Part shown: positions 25,855-35,258 of the stretch, piece after piece
Numbering within the stretch: the stretch's first letter is position 1
Layout of the letters: each line of letters opens with the position of its first letter
Program-made: the position numbers and the translations under genes
Notes under the pieces: generated by a model
Told to the model about the DNA's origin: nothing
Database searches by the model: none
The model's input: the letters and a program-made list of their open reading frames with translations, nothing else
Origin: CAZWDL01 sp964632995
GTDB lineage: Bacteria > Bacteroidota > Bacteroidia > Chitinophagales > Saprospiraceae
Direction of reading: 5' to 3'
Length of the DNA stretch: 64,000 nucleotides
Assembly (NCBI GenBank): GCA_964632995.1
Contig: CAZWDL010000007.1
Coordinates: forward strand, 29,520-93,519

Positions 25855-26928
25855 CTAGTCCAACTTATCCCCCACTGCAGCCTTGCGTCCCTGCAGATAG
25901 CGGCGCCAGCGATCCAGGGCGCCCTGGAAATCTTGAGGCAAGTCGGAATCGAAATGCATTTCTTTTTTTGTACGGGGATGCATAAAGCCCAGTGACTTAG
26001 CGTGCAGCGCATGCCGCGGCATTATATTGAAAGTGTTTTCCACAAACACCTTATACTTACTGAAAATAGTCCCTTTGCAGATGCGATCGCCGCCGTACTT
26101 CTCATCGCTGAACAAGGGATGGCCCAGGTGTTTCATATGCACGCGGATCTGGTGTGTGCGCCCCGTTTCCAGGTTACACTGAATAAGACTGACGTAATAG
26201 AGGCGCTCCAGCACTTTGTAATGGGTGACTGCCCATTTGCCCTGATCGCCTTCCGGAAACACGGTGAATTGCTTGCGGTAACGAGGATGGCGTCCGACAT
26301 TCATCGATACCGTTCCCTCGTCTTTTTCCGGATCCCCCCAGACGAGTGCGTAGTAAGTACGTTCAACAGTGTGACGGTAAAACTGCTTGGCCAGGTGGGT
26401 CATGGCATAGTCGTTCTTGGCTACGACCAGCAATCCCGATGTATTTTTATCAATCCGGTGCACCAGCCCCAGCCGATCCTGCCGGTTGCCGTCTAATACC
26501 GGAAGCTCCTGCTCGCCGAAGTGATAAGCCAGGGCATTGACCAGGGTACCGCGGTAATGCCCGATTCCCGGGTGAACCACCATACCCGCCGGTTTGTGAA
26601 CGATCAGCAGGTCTTCATCCTCATAGCGGATATCCAGCGGAATTTTTTGGGGCACTAACTTAAGGCTGTCGCTGGGCGGGCGCGGCAACACAACAGATAT
26701 AGCATCACCTGGACGAACCTTGTAATTTGGTTTTACTTCCTCCGTATTCACCAGGATAGATCCCGATTTAATTGCGGTTTGAATTCGGTTCCGTGAGATC
26801 CGCTCCAGCCGGTCCATCAAAAATTTATCGATTCGAATAGGACTTTGCTTTCGGTCGACTTTGATCTCCTGGTGGTCAAATAAATCATCAGATAGAGAGT
26901 CTTCCCTGTTTTCTTGTTTTTCCTGCAT
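25855..26928 (-). CDS. RluA-family 23S rRNA pseudouridine synthase
   Basis: This 357-residue protein has an N-terminal S4 RNA-binding domain (about 31-80, IRIDKFLMDRLERISRNRIQ) and a catalytic domain whose aspartate is Asp160 in HRIDKNTSGLLVVAK. Length and motifs fit RluD, which modifies helix 69 of 23S rRNA, but RluA/RluC specificity cannot be excluded. The C-terminal 50 residues are basic. It is not in an evident operon. Confidence 0.92.
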   Translation of the reverse strand: MQEKQENREDSLSDDLFDHQEIKVDRKQSPIRIDKFLMDRLERISRNRIQTAIKSGSILVNTEEVKPNYKVRPGDAISVVLPRPPSDSLKLVPQKIPLDIRYEDEDLLIVHKPAGMVVHPGIGHYRGTLVNALAYHFGEQELPVLDGNRQDRLGLVHRIDKNTSGLLVVAKNDYAMTHLAKQFYRHTVERTYYALVWGDPEKDEGTVSMNVGRHPRYRKQFTVFPEGDQGKWAVTHYKVLERLYYVSLIQCNLETGRTHQIRVHMKHLGHPLFSDEKYGGDRICKGTIFSKYKVFVENTFNIMPRHALHAKSLGFMHPRTKKEMHFDSDLPQDFQGALDRWRRYLQGRKAAVGDKLD

Positions 26929-27177
26929 TTTCGAATGAATACACTTTTACCGGGCTGCGTCAATAAGCGTGGCTCCGGATTCTTTAGAGCATAAATAAAA
27001 TTTTATCCTTCGGCCCCAATTGGAATTCGAAAACGAAATTTAAATCTGCTCTTTGATGATAAGGTAGCAAAATTAGTCGATTTTCTTAACACTCTAAAGT
27101 TCCTTTAAGTTGCAGAGGTATTACTATCCTGAAATGTATTAGTTTCGCAGTTCTATTTGACAAAAGCATCTGAAATT

Positions 27178-28383
27178 ATGAACCGATCCATGAATTTTGC
27201 CTCCCTATGCGCACAGGAATTGCCGGAAAACAGAACGACTAAAGCACATCAGCTACCCATCTATGCCACTTCCTCCTTTGAATTTGATAGTATAGAACAA
27301 GGGATACGCGTTTTTAAAGGAGATGAAAAGGGCCATATTTACGGCCGTTTCGGAAATCCCACCATTGATACGGTAGCCAGTAAGCTGGCGCAGCTGGAAA
27401 GCCATGGTACGGGCTTAGCGTCGGAAGCGCTTCTAGTCAGCTCCGGCATGTCAGCAATCTCCACCTTGATGCTGTCCATTCTCTCGCCCGGCGACAAAAT
27501 TCTCACCCAGGGCAACCTCTACGGAGGCACAACCGAATTGTTCCTGAAAATACTGGGCCCGCTCGGCATTGAAACCGTTGTGGCGGACCTGCAGGATACG
27601 GAGGCGGTAACTGCTGCCTTGCAAGCAGACGAGCATATCCGGATGTTGTACTACGAAACACCGGCCAATCCGACGCTGACTTGCGTTGATATACAGGCGC
27701 TCTCTGATATTGCCCATCGCCACGACTGCCTCAGCGTGGCCGACAACACCTTTTGTACGCCCTATGTGCAGCAACCTTTTCGCTGGGGTGCCGACTTTGT
27801 GATTCACTCCACCACCAAGTACCTCAACGGGCATGGCAACGGCGTAGCGGGCGTCATTATCGGGCGCGATACCGAATGGATGCAGGGAAAAGTATTTACT
27901 ACTATGAAACTAGCGGGCACCAACTGTAATTCCTGGGACGCCTGGCTCATCAACAACGGGTTGAAAACCCTTGCCATTCGCATGGAACGGCACAGCCTGA
28001 ACGCCATGGCCGTCGCTCAATTCCTGGAGAAGCATCCCGCCGTGGAACGCGTCAACTACCCGGGACTCCCCTCCCACCCTGATCATCAGCTGGCGCAGCG
28101 GCAGATGAACACCTTCGGCGGTATGCTCAGCTTCGAACTAAAAGGTGGTCTGGAAGGCGGCAAAGCCTTTATGAACCGCCTGGAAATGTGCACCCTCGCT
28201 CCTACCCTGGGTGATGTGGACACCCTGATCCTGCACCCGGCCTCCATGTCACACGTCAATGTAGATCCCGAAGTTCGCCGGGCCTACGGCATCACGGACG
28301 GCCTGGTCCGCATTTCGGTAGGTATCGAAGCAGCGGAGGATATTATCGGGGATTTGGAGCAGGCGATGAAGCGGGAAGATTAA
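27178..28383 (+). CDS. Cys/Met metabolism PLP enzyme (cystathionine gamma-synthase/lyase family)
   Basis: This fold-I PLP enzyme is about 401 residues from the ATG at 27178; an upstream TTG at 27157 is less likely. Landmarks are YGRFGNPTIDTVASKL, the phosphate-binding SSGMSAISTL, ETPANPTL, VADNTFCTPYVQQP and the Schiff-base lysine in HSTTKYLNGHGN. The loop reads LYGGTTELF and so lacks the active-site Cys of true methionine gamma-lyases. That favours a cystathionine gamma-synthase, gamma-lyase or O-acetylhomoserine sulfhydrylase. With the cystathionine beta-synthase at 5.7 kb it could finish transsulfuration. I saw no SAM riboswitch in the 228 bp upstream. Confidence 0.85.
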   Translation: MNRSMNFASLCAQELPENRTTKAHQLPIYATSSFEFDSIEQGIRVFKGDEKGHIYGRFGNPTIDTVASKLAQLESHGTGLASEALLVSSGMSAISTLMLSILSPGDKILTQGNLYGGTTELFLKILGPLGIETVVADLQDTEAVTAALQADEHIRMLYYETPANPTLTCVDIQALSDIAHRHDCLSVADNTFCTPYVQQPFRWGADFVIHSTTKYLNGHGNGVAGVIIGRDTEWMQGKVFTTMKLAGTNCNSWDAWLINNGLKTLAIRMERHSLNAMAVAQFLEKHPAVERVNYPGLPSHPDHQLAQRQMNTFGGMLSFELKGGLEGGKAFMNRLEMCTLAPTLGDVDTLILHPASMSHVNVDPEVRRAYGITDGLVRISVGIEAAEDIIGDLEQAMKRED

Positions 28384-28389
28384 CAGGAG

Positions 28390-29346
28390 TCACTGTAAGG
28401 GATACGCCTCCGGTTCTACGCTCAGCTCAGTGGTTGTGACGAAATCGCCGCCGACGATTTGAAATTTCACTTCCGTGGATTCAACCAGGGGATTGCCCTG
28501 CTCATCGAGCTGGGCGTAGTGCGTAACGATATCAAAAAGATTGTCGCCGTTGAGGTCCTGCAGCCAGGCATCCTGCTGCTTACACCAGCCTTCCTCGCAC
28601 CACTTGGAAGCCAGGGAGGCCTGATAGACCATTTGGTAATTTTCCGTTTTATAAAGGGCAATCTGATCGGAAATGTAACGACCGGGGATACGAAGCAGGT
28701 AATGATCGTGGTACTTACCGATGGCGTAGACACCCCAACCAAGTTCCTGCCAGTTTTCAGTCTGTTCTGTTCCAAAAAAATGGTAGAAGTCATAAGGAAT
28801 CTCCGTACCATGGTAAGGGTAATCCGTAGCCTCATTGGGATAAGGAACGGCATAGAGATGAAGATCTTCCTGCGGCAGGTCGGAAGCGAACAGGCGATCG
28901 AGATGATTCCAGTCTTGTCGCATTTCCATAGCAGCCGTTTCGGCTTCCGACAGGCGGGTGAAATACAGGACCTTTTCCTGTTCCGTTGTCACTTTAAGTT
29001 CATCCCGACGAATGGAATACTTGTCGACAGCGTCGAGCCAATTAAGGAATTGTTGTTCCAGGTCCATGTTTTCCGGGCAGGTCTTTCGAGTAGCCCCCAG
29101 GCCTTTTATATGTAAACTCCCCCCCTCTACGGTGTATTCGCCAAAAAAGCTGTTGCAGCCACTGTTGCCGCTGATTTTATTCACCTCAAAATGGAGCAGG
29201 ATGTGGATGGAATCGGGAACCGTATCTGTTTCATTGATCAGACTGAGTTTCCAGCTGGAATGATCGAGGGAGCCACCGGTGGGATGAGGATTACACCCTG
29301 AGAACAGCAAAAAGCAGCAAGCCAGACAGAGGGTAAAATTTTTCAT
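28390..29346 (-). CDS. META-domain lipoprotein
   Basis: This 318-residue protein has a lipoprotein signal (LACCFLLFSGC, lipid Cys18). A META domain follows (about 28-120: SSWKLSLINE, ISGNSGCNSFFGEYTVEGG, LGATRKTCP), a fold shared with HslJ-type envelope proteins. The remaining 190 residues, rich in Tyr and Asp/Glu, have no recognisable domain. They include an EF-hand-like or FG-GAP-like stretch LQDLNGDNLFDIVTHYAQLD that may bind calcium. It probably sits on the outer membrane. It follows the M48-like protease gene by 61 bp on the same strand. Confidence 0.75.
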   Translation of the reverse strand: MKNFTLCLACCFLLFSGCNPHPTGGSLDHSSWKLSLINETDTVPDSIHILLHFEVNKISGNSGCNSFFGEYTVEGGSLHIKGLGATRKTCPENMDLEQQFLNWLDAVDKYSIRRDELKVTTEQEKVLYFTRLSEAETAAMEMRQDWNHLDRLFASDLPQEDLHLYAVPYPNEATDYPYHGTEIPYDFYHFFGTEQTENWQELGWGVYAIGKYHDHYLLRIPGRYISDQIALYKTENYQMVYQASLASKWCEEGWCKQQDAWLQDLNGDNLFDIVTHYAQLDEQGNPLVESTEVKFQIVGGDFVTTTELSVEPEAYPLQ

Positions 29347-29407
29347 CTCGATGATCCTTTATTGTTCAATGTACCCGCCTGCCGCTTTGTTCGCCCATTT
29401 TCTTGTC

Positions 29408-30367
29408 TTACTCGCGAACGAGCCGTCCGATGCTATCGCCGTTCTGGCTGATCAGGGCGCCTTCGGGAGAAACCACCAGATTGGGGCTGTTTTCCAGAAT
29501 AATGATAAAGGGGTACTTTTCATTACTGGTGCGCCGGAAAGAGCCGAGGGGGTACACTTTACCGTTCTTCACCAGCACGAACTCGTTACTTTTTGTGATA
29601 TAATAGTGGCTTTGTGGGTTTTTGGACATGTCGACCCGCCATTGTGCGAAGGTAGGGGTCGGAAGCGTGTGTTGAACATTGACCGGCGGCATCCCCGGGT
29701 AGGGATTTACCGTTCCGATACCCGCACTGGTATTGGACGTGGGCGGATGCGGCAAATCGGGCTGTGCGCTTGCCATCATATCGTCGGCGCGATACCAGCC
29801 CTTGGCGATATACTCCAGCCGCCGGTGGCGGGGCGGATGGGTAGCCGACCCCTGAGGGCCGGCCAACAGCCGGATAGCAACCTGTGCCTCTTCCAGGGTT
29901 GCGCCCATTTTGCGCAAAACAAAGCCGGAGAATTCATCCGCTTCCAGTTCGGTGTCGGGGCGGCTGCCTGTTTTAGTCAGGGTGTGTCCATTGAGGTGAT
30001 GACCGATTTCGTGAGCCATGATACTGATGGCGCCCCAGTCAGTGCGCGTATCATCGCGCACATTCTGAATAAAAGTGGGGTTGTACAGCACATATCGTTT
30101 CGACTCATTGATCCAGGCTGCCGCGTTGGGAACGTTACCGGGCTCTACCACGAAATTGGGCACCAATCCGAGGACCTTGACGATGTCGTTCATCACCGCC
30201 TGTGCTTCTGCCTTTGAAGAAAACTGATGAATTGCCTTGATCTGTACAAGTTCGGCGCCGCCGTAGTTGCAATACTGTTCTACGACTGCATTACCGGCGG
30301 AGGATTGGGCCGTTGCTACCTGAGCGATCAGTAGAAACAACCCGGCCAGAAAATTGATGCACTTCAT
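29408..30367 (-). CDS. Secreted M48-like zinc metalloprotease
   Basis: This 319-residue protein has a signal peptide (FLAGLFLLIAQVATAQ) and the zinc motif HEIGHHLNGHTL (at about 118-129) with a downstream Glu in ELEADEFSGFVL, giving the HExxH...E ligands of M48-type peptidases. Unlike HtpX or BepA there are no membrane segments after the signal, and no TPR repeats are visible. The C-terminal 100 residues are Pro/Ser/Thr-rich and then beta-like. It may handle misfolded envelope proteins. The META lipoprotein gene is downstream. Confidence 0.75.
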   Translation of the reverse strand: MKCINFLAGLFLLIAQVATAQSSAGNAVVEQYCNYGGAELVQIKAIHQFSSKAEAQAVMNDIVKVLGLVPNFVVEPGNVPNAAAWINESKRYVLYNPTFIQNVRDDTRTDWGAISIMAHEIGHHLNGHTLTKTGSRPDTELEADEFSGFVLRKMGATLEEAQVAIRLLAGPQGSATHPPRHRRLEYIAKGWYRADDMMASAQPDLPHPPTSNTSAGIGTVNPYPGMPPVNVQHTLPTPTFAQWRVDMSKNPQSHYYITKSNEFVLVKNGKVYPLGSFRRTSNEKYPFIIILENSPNLVVSPEGALISQNGDSIGRLVRE

Positions 30368-30557
30368 CTGGGAATATCTTTTAGGTTTTAAGAAGGATGA
30401 TTATAAAACGAAGTGCAGTGCCCAAAGTATTGTAAAGAAAAATCTTAAAATTTGTTATTTACCTATTGTCAGGGCAATTATTTGGTGTCGTCATCTCCTT
30501 CTTAAGCTCCTTTTATTCCCGCCGGGTATCGTCTTGTAATAACCGGATTTTTCTGTT

Positions 30558-31568
30558 TTACAGTTCCTCTCTGAACCGGTATGCTTTCCGCAGGCGCTCG
30601 TACAGTTGCTCCGCTTCCTGGAAGCTGAGCGTCTGCTGGGCATCGGAGAATGCCTTTTCGGGAGTTTGGTGCACTTCGGCAATGATGCCGTCGGCTCCCG
30701 CCATCACGCTGGCCAATGCGATGGGCTCCACGAAGCGGCGCACCCCGATACCGTGTGAGGGATCGGCGATGACCGGCAAATGGGTCTTTTGCTTAAGCAT
30801 GGCGATAGCATTGATGTCCATGGTGTTGCGGTAAGCGGTCTCATAGGTGCGGATGCCTCGCTCGCAAAGCATAATGCGCTCATTGCCGTTGGAAAAAATG
30901 TATTCCGCCGAGTGCAGCAGTTCGTCCAGGGTGCCCGACATGCTGCGCTTCAGGAGAACGGGTTTGTCCACTTCTCCCAGTGCGTCAAGCAGGTTGAAGT
31001 TCTGAGCGTTGCGGGCGCCTACCTGGAAAATGTCTACGTAGTCGGCCATTGCTTCTATCTGCTTGACCATCATCACCTCCGTAATGATCTTAATACCGTA
31101 TTTGCTGGCGATGCTATGCCAAAGTTGCAGTCCCTCCTGCCCCAGGCCGCGAAAAGAATAGGGCGAACTACGGGGTTTATAGACGCCCCCGCGCATTATA
31201 CGTACCCCGTTATCAGCCAGGTGCTGCACCGTTTTTTCGATCTGCTCCTCCGATTCAATAGAACAAGGCCCTGCCATGAGGGTAAAGCGCCCGGTGCCGA
31301 TTTTGACATCCTCCCCCAGGTCGATGACCGTATCCGCCACCCGCCATTTGCGGGACACCAGCTTGTAATCATCGCTGACGCGATGGATGTCGCGCACGCC
31401 CGGCAGGTTTCCCAACTGCCGGATGTCGAATTCCTTTTTGCCGATACAGATGAGGTAAGCGCCAGACTGGGTGCTTACTTCGTTGGCCTTGTATTTGATC
31501 TCTTCGAGTTTTTTGCGAAGATCCTCCTGCTGCTTCGCACTTATATCTTTATCGAGTTGAATGATCAT
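30558..31568 (-). CDS. aroF: 3-deoxy-7-phosphoheptulonate synthase, type I-beta
   Basis: DAHP synthase joins phosphoenolpyruvate and erythrose 4-phosphate at the entry to the shikimate pathway. From the ATG at 31566-31568 it is 336 residues: an N-terminal ferredoxin-like regulatory domain (about 1-70) followed by a (beta/alpha)8 barrel with AGPCSIES, RGGVYKPRSSPYSFRG and ADPSHGIG. This is the Thermotoga-type architecture, in which the N-terminal domain confers aromatic amino-acid control. It is the last gene of the tryptophan operon, 57 bp after trpA, so chorismate supply is transcribed with its use. A longer upstream start at 31604 is less typical. Confidence 0.9.
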   Translation of the reverse strand: MIIQLDKDISAKQQEDLRKKLEEIKYKANEVSTQSGAYLICIGKKEFDIRQLGNLPGVRDIHRVSDDYKLVSRKWRVADTVIDLGEDVKIGTGRFTLMAGPCSIESEEQIEKTVQHLADNGVRIMRGGVYKPRSSPYSFRGLGQEGLQLWHSIASKYGIKIITEVMMVKQIEAMADYVDIFQVGARNAQNFNLLDALGEVDKPVLLKRSMSGTLDELLHSAEYIFSNGNERIMLCERGIRTYETAYRNTMDINAIAMLKQKTHLPVIADPSHGIGVRRFVEPIALASVMAGADGIIAEVHQTPEKAFSDAQQTLSFQEAEQLYERLRKAYRFREEL

Positions 31569-31625
31569 GGTAGATGCTGTTCGTGATAATTCAAAATTGT
31601 TCAATATCCTCTGAGCAACTCACGC

Positions 31626-32429
31626 TTAACTTGCGCCTACTGCTTTCTCTTCCACCCCTCTGATTCGCTGCACAAAGTTCCGGGTTGTTTCGGTCACATC
31701 GGGGCTGTCGCGCAAAGCGTTGATGAAAGCGCTGCCGATGATGGCCCCATTGGCGTAGCGGCAGGCTGTCGAGAAAGTCTCGTGACTGGAGATACCGAAT
31801 CCGATCAGGCGCGGATTGTCGAGTTGCATTGCATTCACTCTATCGAAGTAGGTGAGCTGTTTTTCAGAAATTTCATTTTTTGCTCCGGTAATCGAGGCGC
31901 TCGATACCATGTAGATGAAGCCACGTGTCAGCTCATCGATTTTTTTAATCCGTTCGGCGCCGGTTTGCGGGGTGATGAGGAAGCTGACAGCCAGACCGGC
32001 GGCCTCGAACATGTCCTGATAGAAATGCTCGTACTCATAGAGCGGCAGGTCGGGCAGGATGATGCCGTCAACGCCGGCTTCTTTGCAGCGATCGACAAAG
32101 CGCTGTTCGCCGTACCGCATGACCTGATTGAAATACCCCATCATGATGAGCGGAATTTCCGTTTTGGTGCGTGCCGATTCGATCTGCTCGAACAGGAGCG
32201 GCAGATTCATCCCGTTGCGGAGGGCCGCCGTACCGCTGTGCTGTATGGTGGGCCCATCGGCCAGCGGGTCCGAATAGGGCATACCGACCTCGATCAGATC
32301 GGCGCCAGCCTTATCCAGAGACAGGATGAGTTGTTCGGTGTCGTCCCTTTTCGGGTAACCGGCAGTGAAATAGATGTTGAGAATATCGCGCTGCTTGTTG
32401 GCGAACAATTGCTGTATCCGGTTGGTCAT
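31626..32429 (-). CDS. trpA: Tryptophan synthase alpha subunit
   Basis: TrpA splits indole-3-glycerol phosphate and passes indole to TrpB. The true start is the ATG at 32427-32429 (MTNRIQQLF), giving 267 residues. The open frame extends 30 codons further upstream, but those codons come from a palindromic repeat and do not belong to the family. Catalytic motifs are present: DLIEVGMPYSDPLADGPTIQ with the catalytic Glu and Asp60-like residues, GVDGIILPDLPLYEYE, and GFGISSHE. It follows trpB after an unusually long 115-bp gap that holds the repeat. The DAHP synthase gene follows at 57 bp. Confidence 0.94.
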   Translation of the reverse strand: MTNRIQQLFANKQRDILNIYFTAGYPKRDDTEQLILSLDKAGADLIEVGMPYSDPLADGPTIQHSGTAALRNGMNLPLLFEQIESARTKTEIPLIMMGYFNQVMRYGEQRFVDRCKEAGVDGIILPDLPLYEYEHFYQDMFEAAGLAVSFLITPQTGAERIKKIDELTRGFIYMVSSASITGAKNEISEKQLTYFDRVNAMQLDNPRLIGFGISSHETFSTACRYANGAIIGSAFINALRDSPDVTETTRNFVQRIRGVEEKAVGAS

Positions 32430-32468
32430 GGTCGTATTATTTTTTGAATGAACGGGTAGTGCTAAGCC

Positions 32469-32527
32469 ATTGACGGGGTGACTGCGAGTATTTATATTGA
32501 CGGGGTGACTGCGAGTCACCCCGTCAA
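32469..32527. repeat. Palindromic repeat, copy 3 (compound), between trpB and trpA
   Basis: One arm TTGACGGGGTGACT at 32470-32483 stands alone. A second identical arm at 32497-32510 pairs with AGTCACCCCGTCAA at 32514-32527. The flanks AGCC...GGCT extend the pairing between the first arm and the last, so two alternative hairpins are possible. It separates trpB from trpA and is translated in a false trpA extension. Confidence 0.75.
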
Positions 32528-32544
32528 TGGCTCAACACCACCCA

Positions 32545-33732
32545 TCAATCTACTAAACGCTCGTAATGCTTTATAAATGTTTCCAGGTCCTTATCGCCGC
32601 GGCCGGACAGGCAGACGACGACCACGTCATCCTTTTTGTATTCGATGTGGTCGAAAGCGGCGAAGGCGTGGGCCGTTTCCAAAGCGGGGATGATACCTTC
32701 CTTACGGGCCAGGAAATAGGCGGCGCGCAGGGCGTCATCATCGTTAATGCTCACTGCTTCCGCCCGGCCGCTGGCGATCAGGTGCGCGTGCATTGGACCG
32801 ATGCCTGGATAGTCGAGACCGGCCGATAAGGAGTAGGGCTCGACGATCTGTCCGTCATTGGTTTGCATCAGCAGGGTACGGCTGCCGTGAATGATGCCTT
32901 TGGTTCCCAGAATGCTGGTAGCCGCGGAACGCCCGCTGTGTACGCCTTCTCCTGCCGCTTCAACGGCGATCAGGCGTACTGCCGGTTCATTGAGGTAGTG
33001 GTAGTAAGCGCCGGCAGCGTTACTGCCGCCTCCGATACAGGCGATAAGCACATCGGGTTCTGCCCGGCCGGTGTGTTTTTCCAGTTGCCACTTCATTTCT
33101 TCGCTGATCACCGACTGAAACCGGGCTACCATATCGGGATAAGGGTGCGGGCCGACGGCTGATCCGATGATGTAGTGGGTATCTTCCGGATTGTTGATCC
33201 AGTCCCGAATGGCTTCGTTGGTTGCGTCCTTCAAGGTCCGGCTGCCGGAATTGGCAGGGCGCACCTCCGCACCCAGCATCTTCATACGCGCTACGTTAGG
33301 GGCCTGCCGCTTTATATCCACCGATCCCATGTAAACGATACATGGCATTCCCATTAGGGCACAAACGGTAGCGGTAGCCACTCCGTGCTGGCCGGCGCCG
33401 GTTTCGGCGATGATGCGCGTTTTGCCCAGCTGCTTGGCCAATAAGATTTGACCGATCGTATTGTTAATCTTATGCGCACCGGTATGATTGAGGTCTTCCC
33501 GTTTCAAATAAATACTAACGCCGTAGTGCTCGGACAGCCTTTCGGCTAAATAGAGCGGCGAAGGCCGGCCGACATAATCCTTTAATAGTTGCCGGAACTG
33601 GCGCTGAAAACCAGTATCCTGCATGATGTCGAGGTAGTTTTCACGCAACTCTTCTACATTCGGATAGAGCATTTCGGGAATGTAGGCGCCTCCGAATTCG
33701 CCATAGTATCCCCGCTGGTTGACTGCGATCAT
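32545..33732 (-). CDS. trpB: Tryptophan synthase beta subunit
   Basis: TrpB condenses indole with serine using PLP. The 395-residue protein is full length. The Schiff-base lysine is in HTGAHKINNTIGQ, the catalytic Glu in AETGAGQHGVA, and the phosphate loop in CIGGGSNAAG. It lies 42 bp after trpF. The gap to trpA (115 bp) is far larger than the usual overlap of these two genes, which encode subunits of one complex. Confidence 0.96.
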   Translation of the reverse strand: MIAVNQRGYYGEFGGAYIPEMLYPNVEELRENYLDIMQDTGFQRQFRQLLKDYVGRPSPLYLAERLSEHYGVSIYLKREDLNHTGAHKINNTIGQILLAKQLGKTRIIAETGAGQHGVATATVCALMGMPCIVYMGSVDIKRQAPNVARMKMLGAEVRPANSGSRTLKDATNEAIRDWINNPEDTHYIIGSAVGPHPYPDMVARFQSVISEEMKWQLEKHTGRAEPDVLIACIGGGSNAAGAYYHYLNEPAVRLIAVEAAGEGVHSGRSAATSILGTKGIIHGSRTLLMQTNDGQIVEPYSLSAGLDYPGIGPMHAHLIASGRAEAVSINDDDALRAAYFLARKEGIIPALETAHAFAAFDHIEYKKDDVVVVCLSGRGDKDLETFIKHYERLVD

Positions 33733-33774
33733 GATTGTTATATTTTGTCGTTACTTTTAAAATTACTTGCTCAA

Positions 33775-34446
33775 CTAAACTTTAAAAATCGTCACAAAGG
33801 CTTTCAGCTTTTCGATGCTCTTCAGCCCTGGCTCAATTTCGAATCGGCTGTTGAGATCTACCCCGCTGAATTGCTGATGAGGGAAGCGCCGCAGCTCGTC
33901 GGCTGACTCGGGGCCGATACCTCCGGCCAGCAGGAAAGGCGTCGTACCCTGGTAGAGATCGAGCAGCTTCCAGTTGAATTGCTCGCCGGTGCCGCCGGGC
34001 GCCGATCCCTTCGTATCAAAAAGGAAAAGCGAGCAAAGGCCGCTGTAGTCGTTCGTTCGCCGGAAATCAAAGTTTCCGTCTATGGAAAAAGCTTTGATCA
34101 GTTTGGCTTCCCGCATGGAACTGACTTCCCAGAAAGACAGCAGCTCGCGGCAGTACTCCGGACGTTCGCTCCCGTGCAGCTGTACGAAGTCGAGCTGATA
34201 GTCGTGTACCGCATTGAGAATCTCGTCGATCTCGGCATTGACGAATACCCCTACTTTTTTGATATCCCCAAACTTTTCCTGGTTCGCTTCAATCCATTTG
34301 GGAAGGGACTTTCCCTTTCCCACAAAGCGAGGAGACTGGGCCGAGAAAATAAACCCCATGTAGTCAATAGGTAACTGCAGGACGGCTTCAATGTTCTTCG
34401 GATCCCGCATACCACATACTTTGATTTTCATATCTCTTGTTTTCAA
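33775..34446 (-). CDS. trpF: Phosphoribosylanthranilate isomerase
   Basis: This 223-residue (beta/alpha)8 enzyme catalyses the Amadori rearrangement of phosphoribosylanthranilate. Start region KVCGMRDPKNIEAV carries the catalytic Cys. The later motifs VQLHGSE, FDTKGSAPGGTG with the catalytic Asp, LLAGGIGPES and GVDLNSRFE are all present. Its ATG overlaps the trpC stop by 4 bp. It is separate from TrpC here, not fused as in enterobacteria. Confidence 0.93.
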   Translation of the reverse strand: MKTRDMKIKVCGMRDPKNIEAVLQLPIDYMGFIFSAQSPRFVGKGKSLPKWIEANQEKFGDIKKVGVFVNAEIDEILNAVHDYQLDFVQLHGSERPEYCRELLSFWEVSSMREAKLIKAFSIDGNFDFRRTNDYSGLCSLFLFDTKGSAPGGTGEQFNWKLLDLYQGTTPFLLAGGIGPESADELRRFPHQQFSGVDLNSRFEIEPGLKSIEKLKAFVTIFKV

Positions 34447-35258
34447 GCAATAGCGTTGTGCAAAATTTCCTCAATATGCCGCACTCGCTGGATAAAGGTC
34501 TGACAAGTTTTGCCCGGGTCGCTGCTGGTCATAAAAAACTCTCCGATCAGAAAGCCCCGGTAGCCGATACGGCGCAATTCTACGATGGCGTTTGGATCAC
34601 TGATGCCGCTTTCTGAAATCTTAACAACTTCCTCCGGTATCGCTTCATAAAGCTCCATTGAAGTTTTAATGCTTACTGTAAAGTCTTCCAGGTTACGGTT
34701 ATTGACCCCTACCATATCTATATACTCGTTAAACTTCTCGAGTTGCGGCGCCGAGTGCACCTCCATCAATACTTCCAGGTCCAGGTCTTTGGCCCGTAGC
34801 GCCAGCGCCCTTAACTGCCCCTTGTCCAGACATTCGGCAATCAGAAGCACTGCATCAGCTCCGATCGACTTGGCTTCAACCAACTGGTATTCATCGATGA
34901 TGAAATCCTTGCGCAGTATGGGGCAGAAATTGAACTTACGTGCTTCCGTCAGATCGGCATTACTCCCGCCAAAAAACTGCTCATCGGTTAGTACCGACAG
35001 GCCTGAGGCGCCTGCCTGCATGTATCCGATGGTGACTTTTTCTACAGAAGCATAGGGATTGATATCGCCCTTGGAAGGAGAACGGCGTTTGAATTCCGCG
35101 ATGATGCCCGACTTGTCGGGCCGCAGTAAGTACTTTTTCATCGAAACAACCGGCGTCTCGAAATATATACTTTGTTCCAATAGCTTCACCGGATAGAGTT
35201 CCCGCCGCCGGGCCACCTCTTTTTTCTTGTGTTCAATGATTTGATCGAGAATATTCAT
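34443..35258 (-). CDS. trpC: Indole-3-glycerol phosphate synthase
   Basis: This 271-residue barrel enzyme closes the indole ring. Visible motifs are IAEFKRRSPSKGDINPYAS (about 53-71, catalytic Lys), FFGGSNADL, RKDFIIDEYQL (catalytic Lys), LDLEVLMEVHS, VGVNNRNLEDF and SESGI, covering the full active site. A 194-bp gap without an evident gene separates it from trpD upstream. trpF overlaps downstream by 4 bp. Confidence 0.95.
   Translation of the reverse strand: MNILDQIIEHKKKEVARRRELYPVKLLEQSIYFETPVVSMKKYLLRPDKSGIIAEFKRRSPSKGDINPYASVEKVTIGYMQAGASGLSVLTDEQFFGGSNADLTEARKFNFCPILRKDFIIDEYQLVEAKSIGADAVLLIAECLDKGQLRALALRAKDLDLEVLMEVHSAPQLEKFNEYIDMVGVNNRNLEDFTVSIKTSMELYEAIPEEVVKISESGISDPNAIVELRRIGYRGFLIGEFFMTSSDPGKTCQTFIQRVRHIEEILHNAIA

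Noticed and set aside
26929..27177. SAM riboswitch before the Cys/Met PLP enzyme
   Set aside because: No kink-turn-like or pseudoknot-like core and no expression-platform hairpin could be recognised.
32430..32519. Thirty-codon N-terminal extension of trpA
   Set aside because: The codons derive from the palindromic repeat (TRSHPVN occurs twice), and TrpA proteins start at the MTNRIQQLF position.
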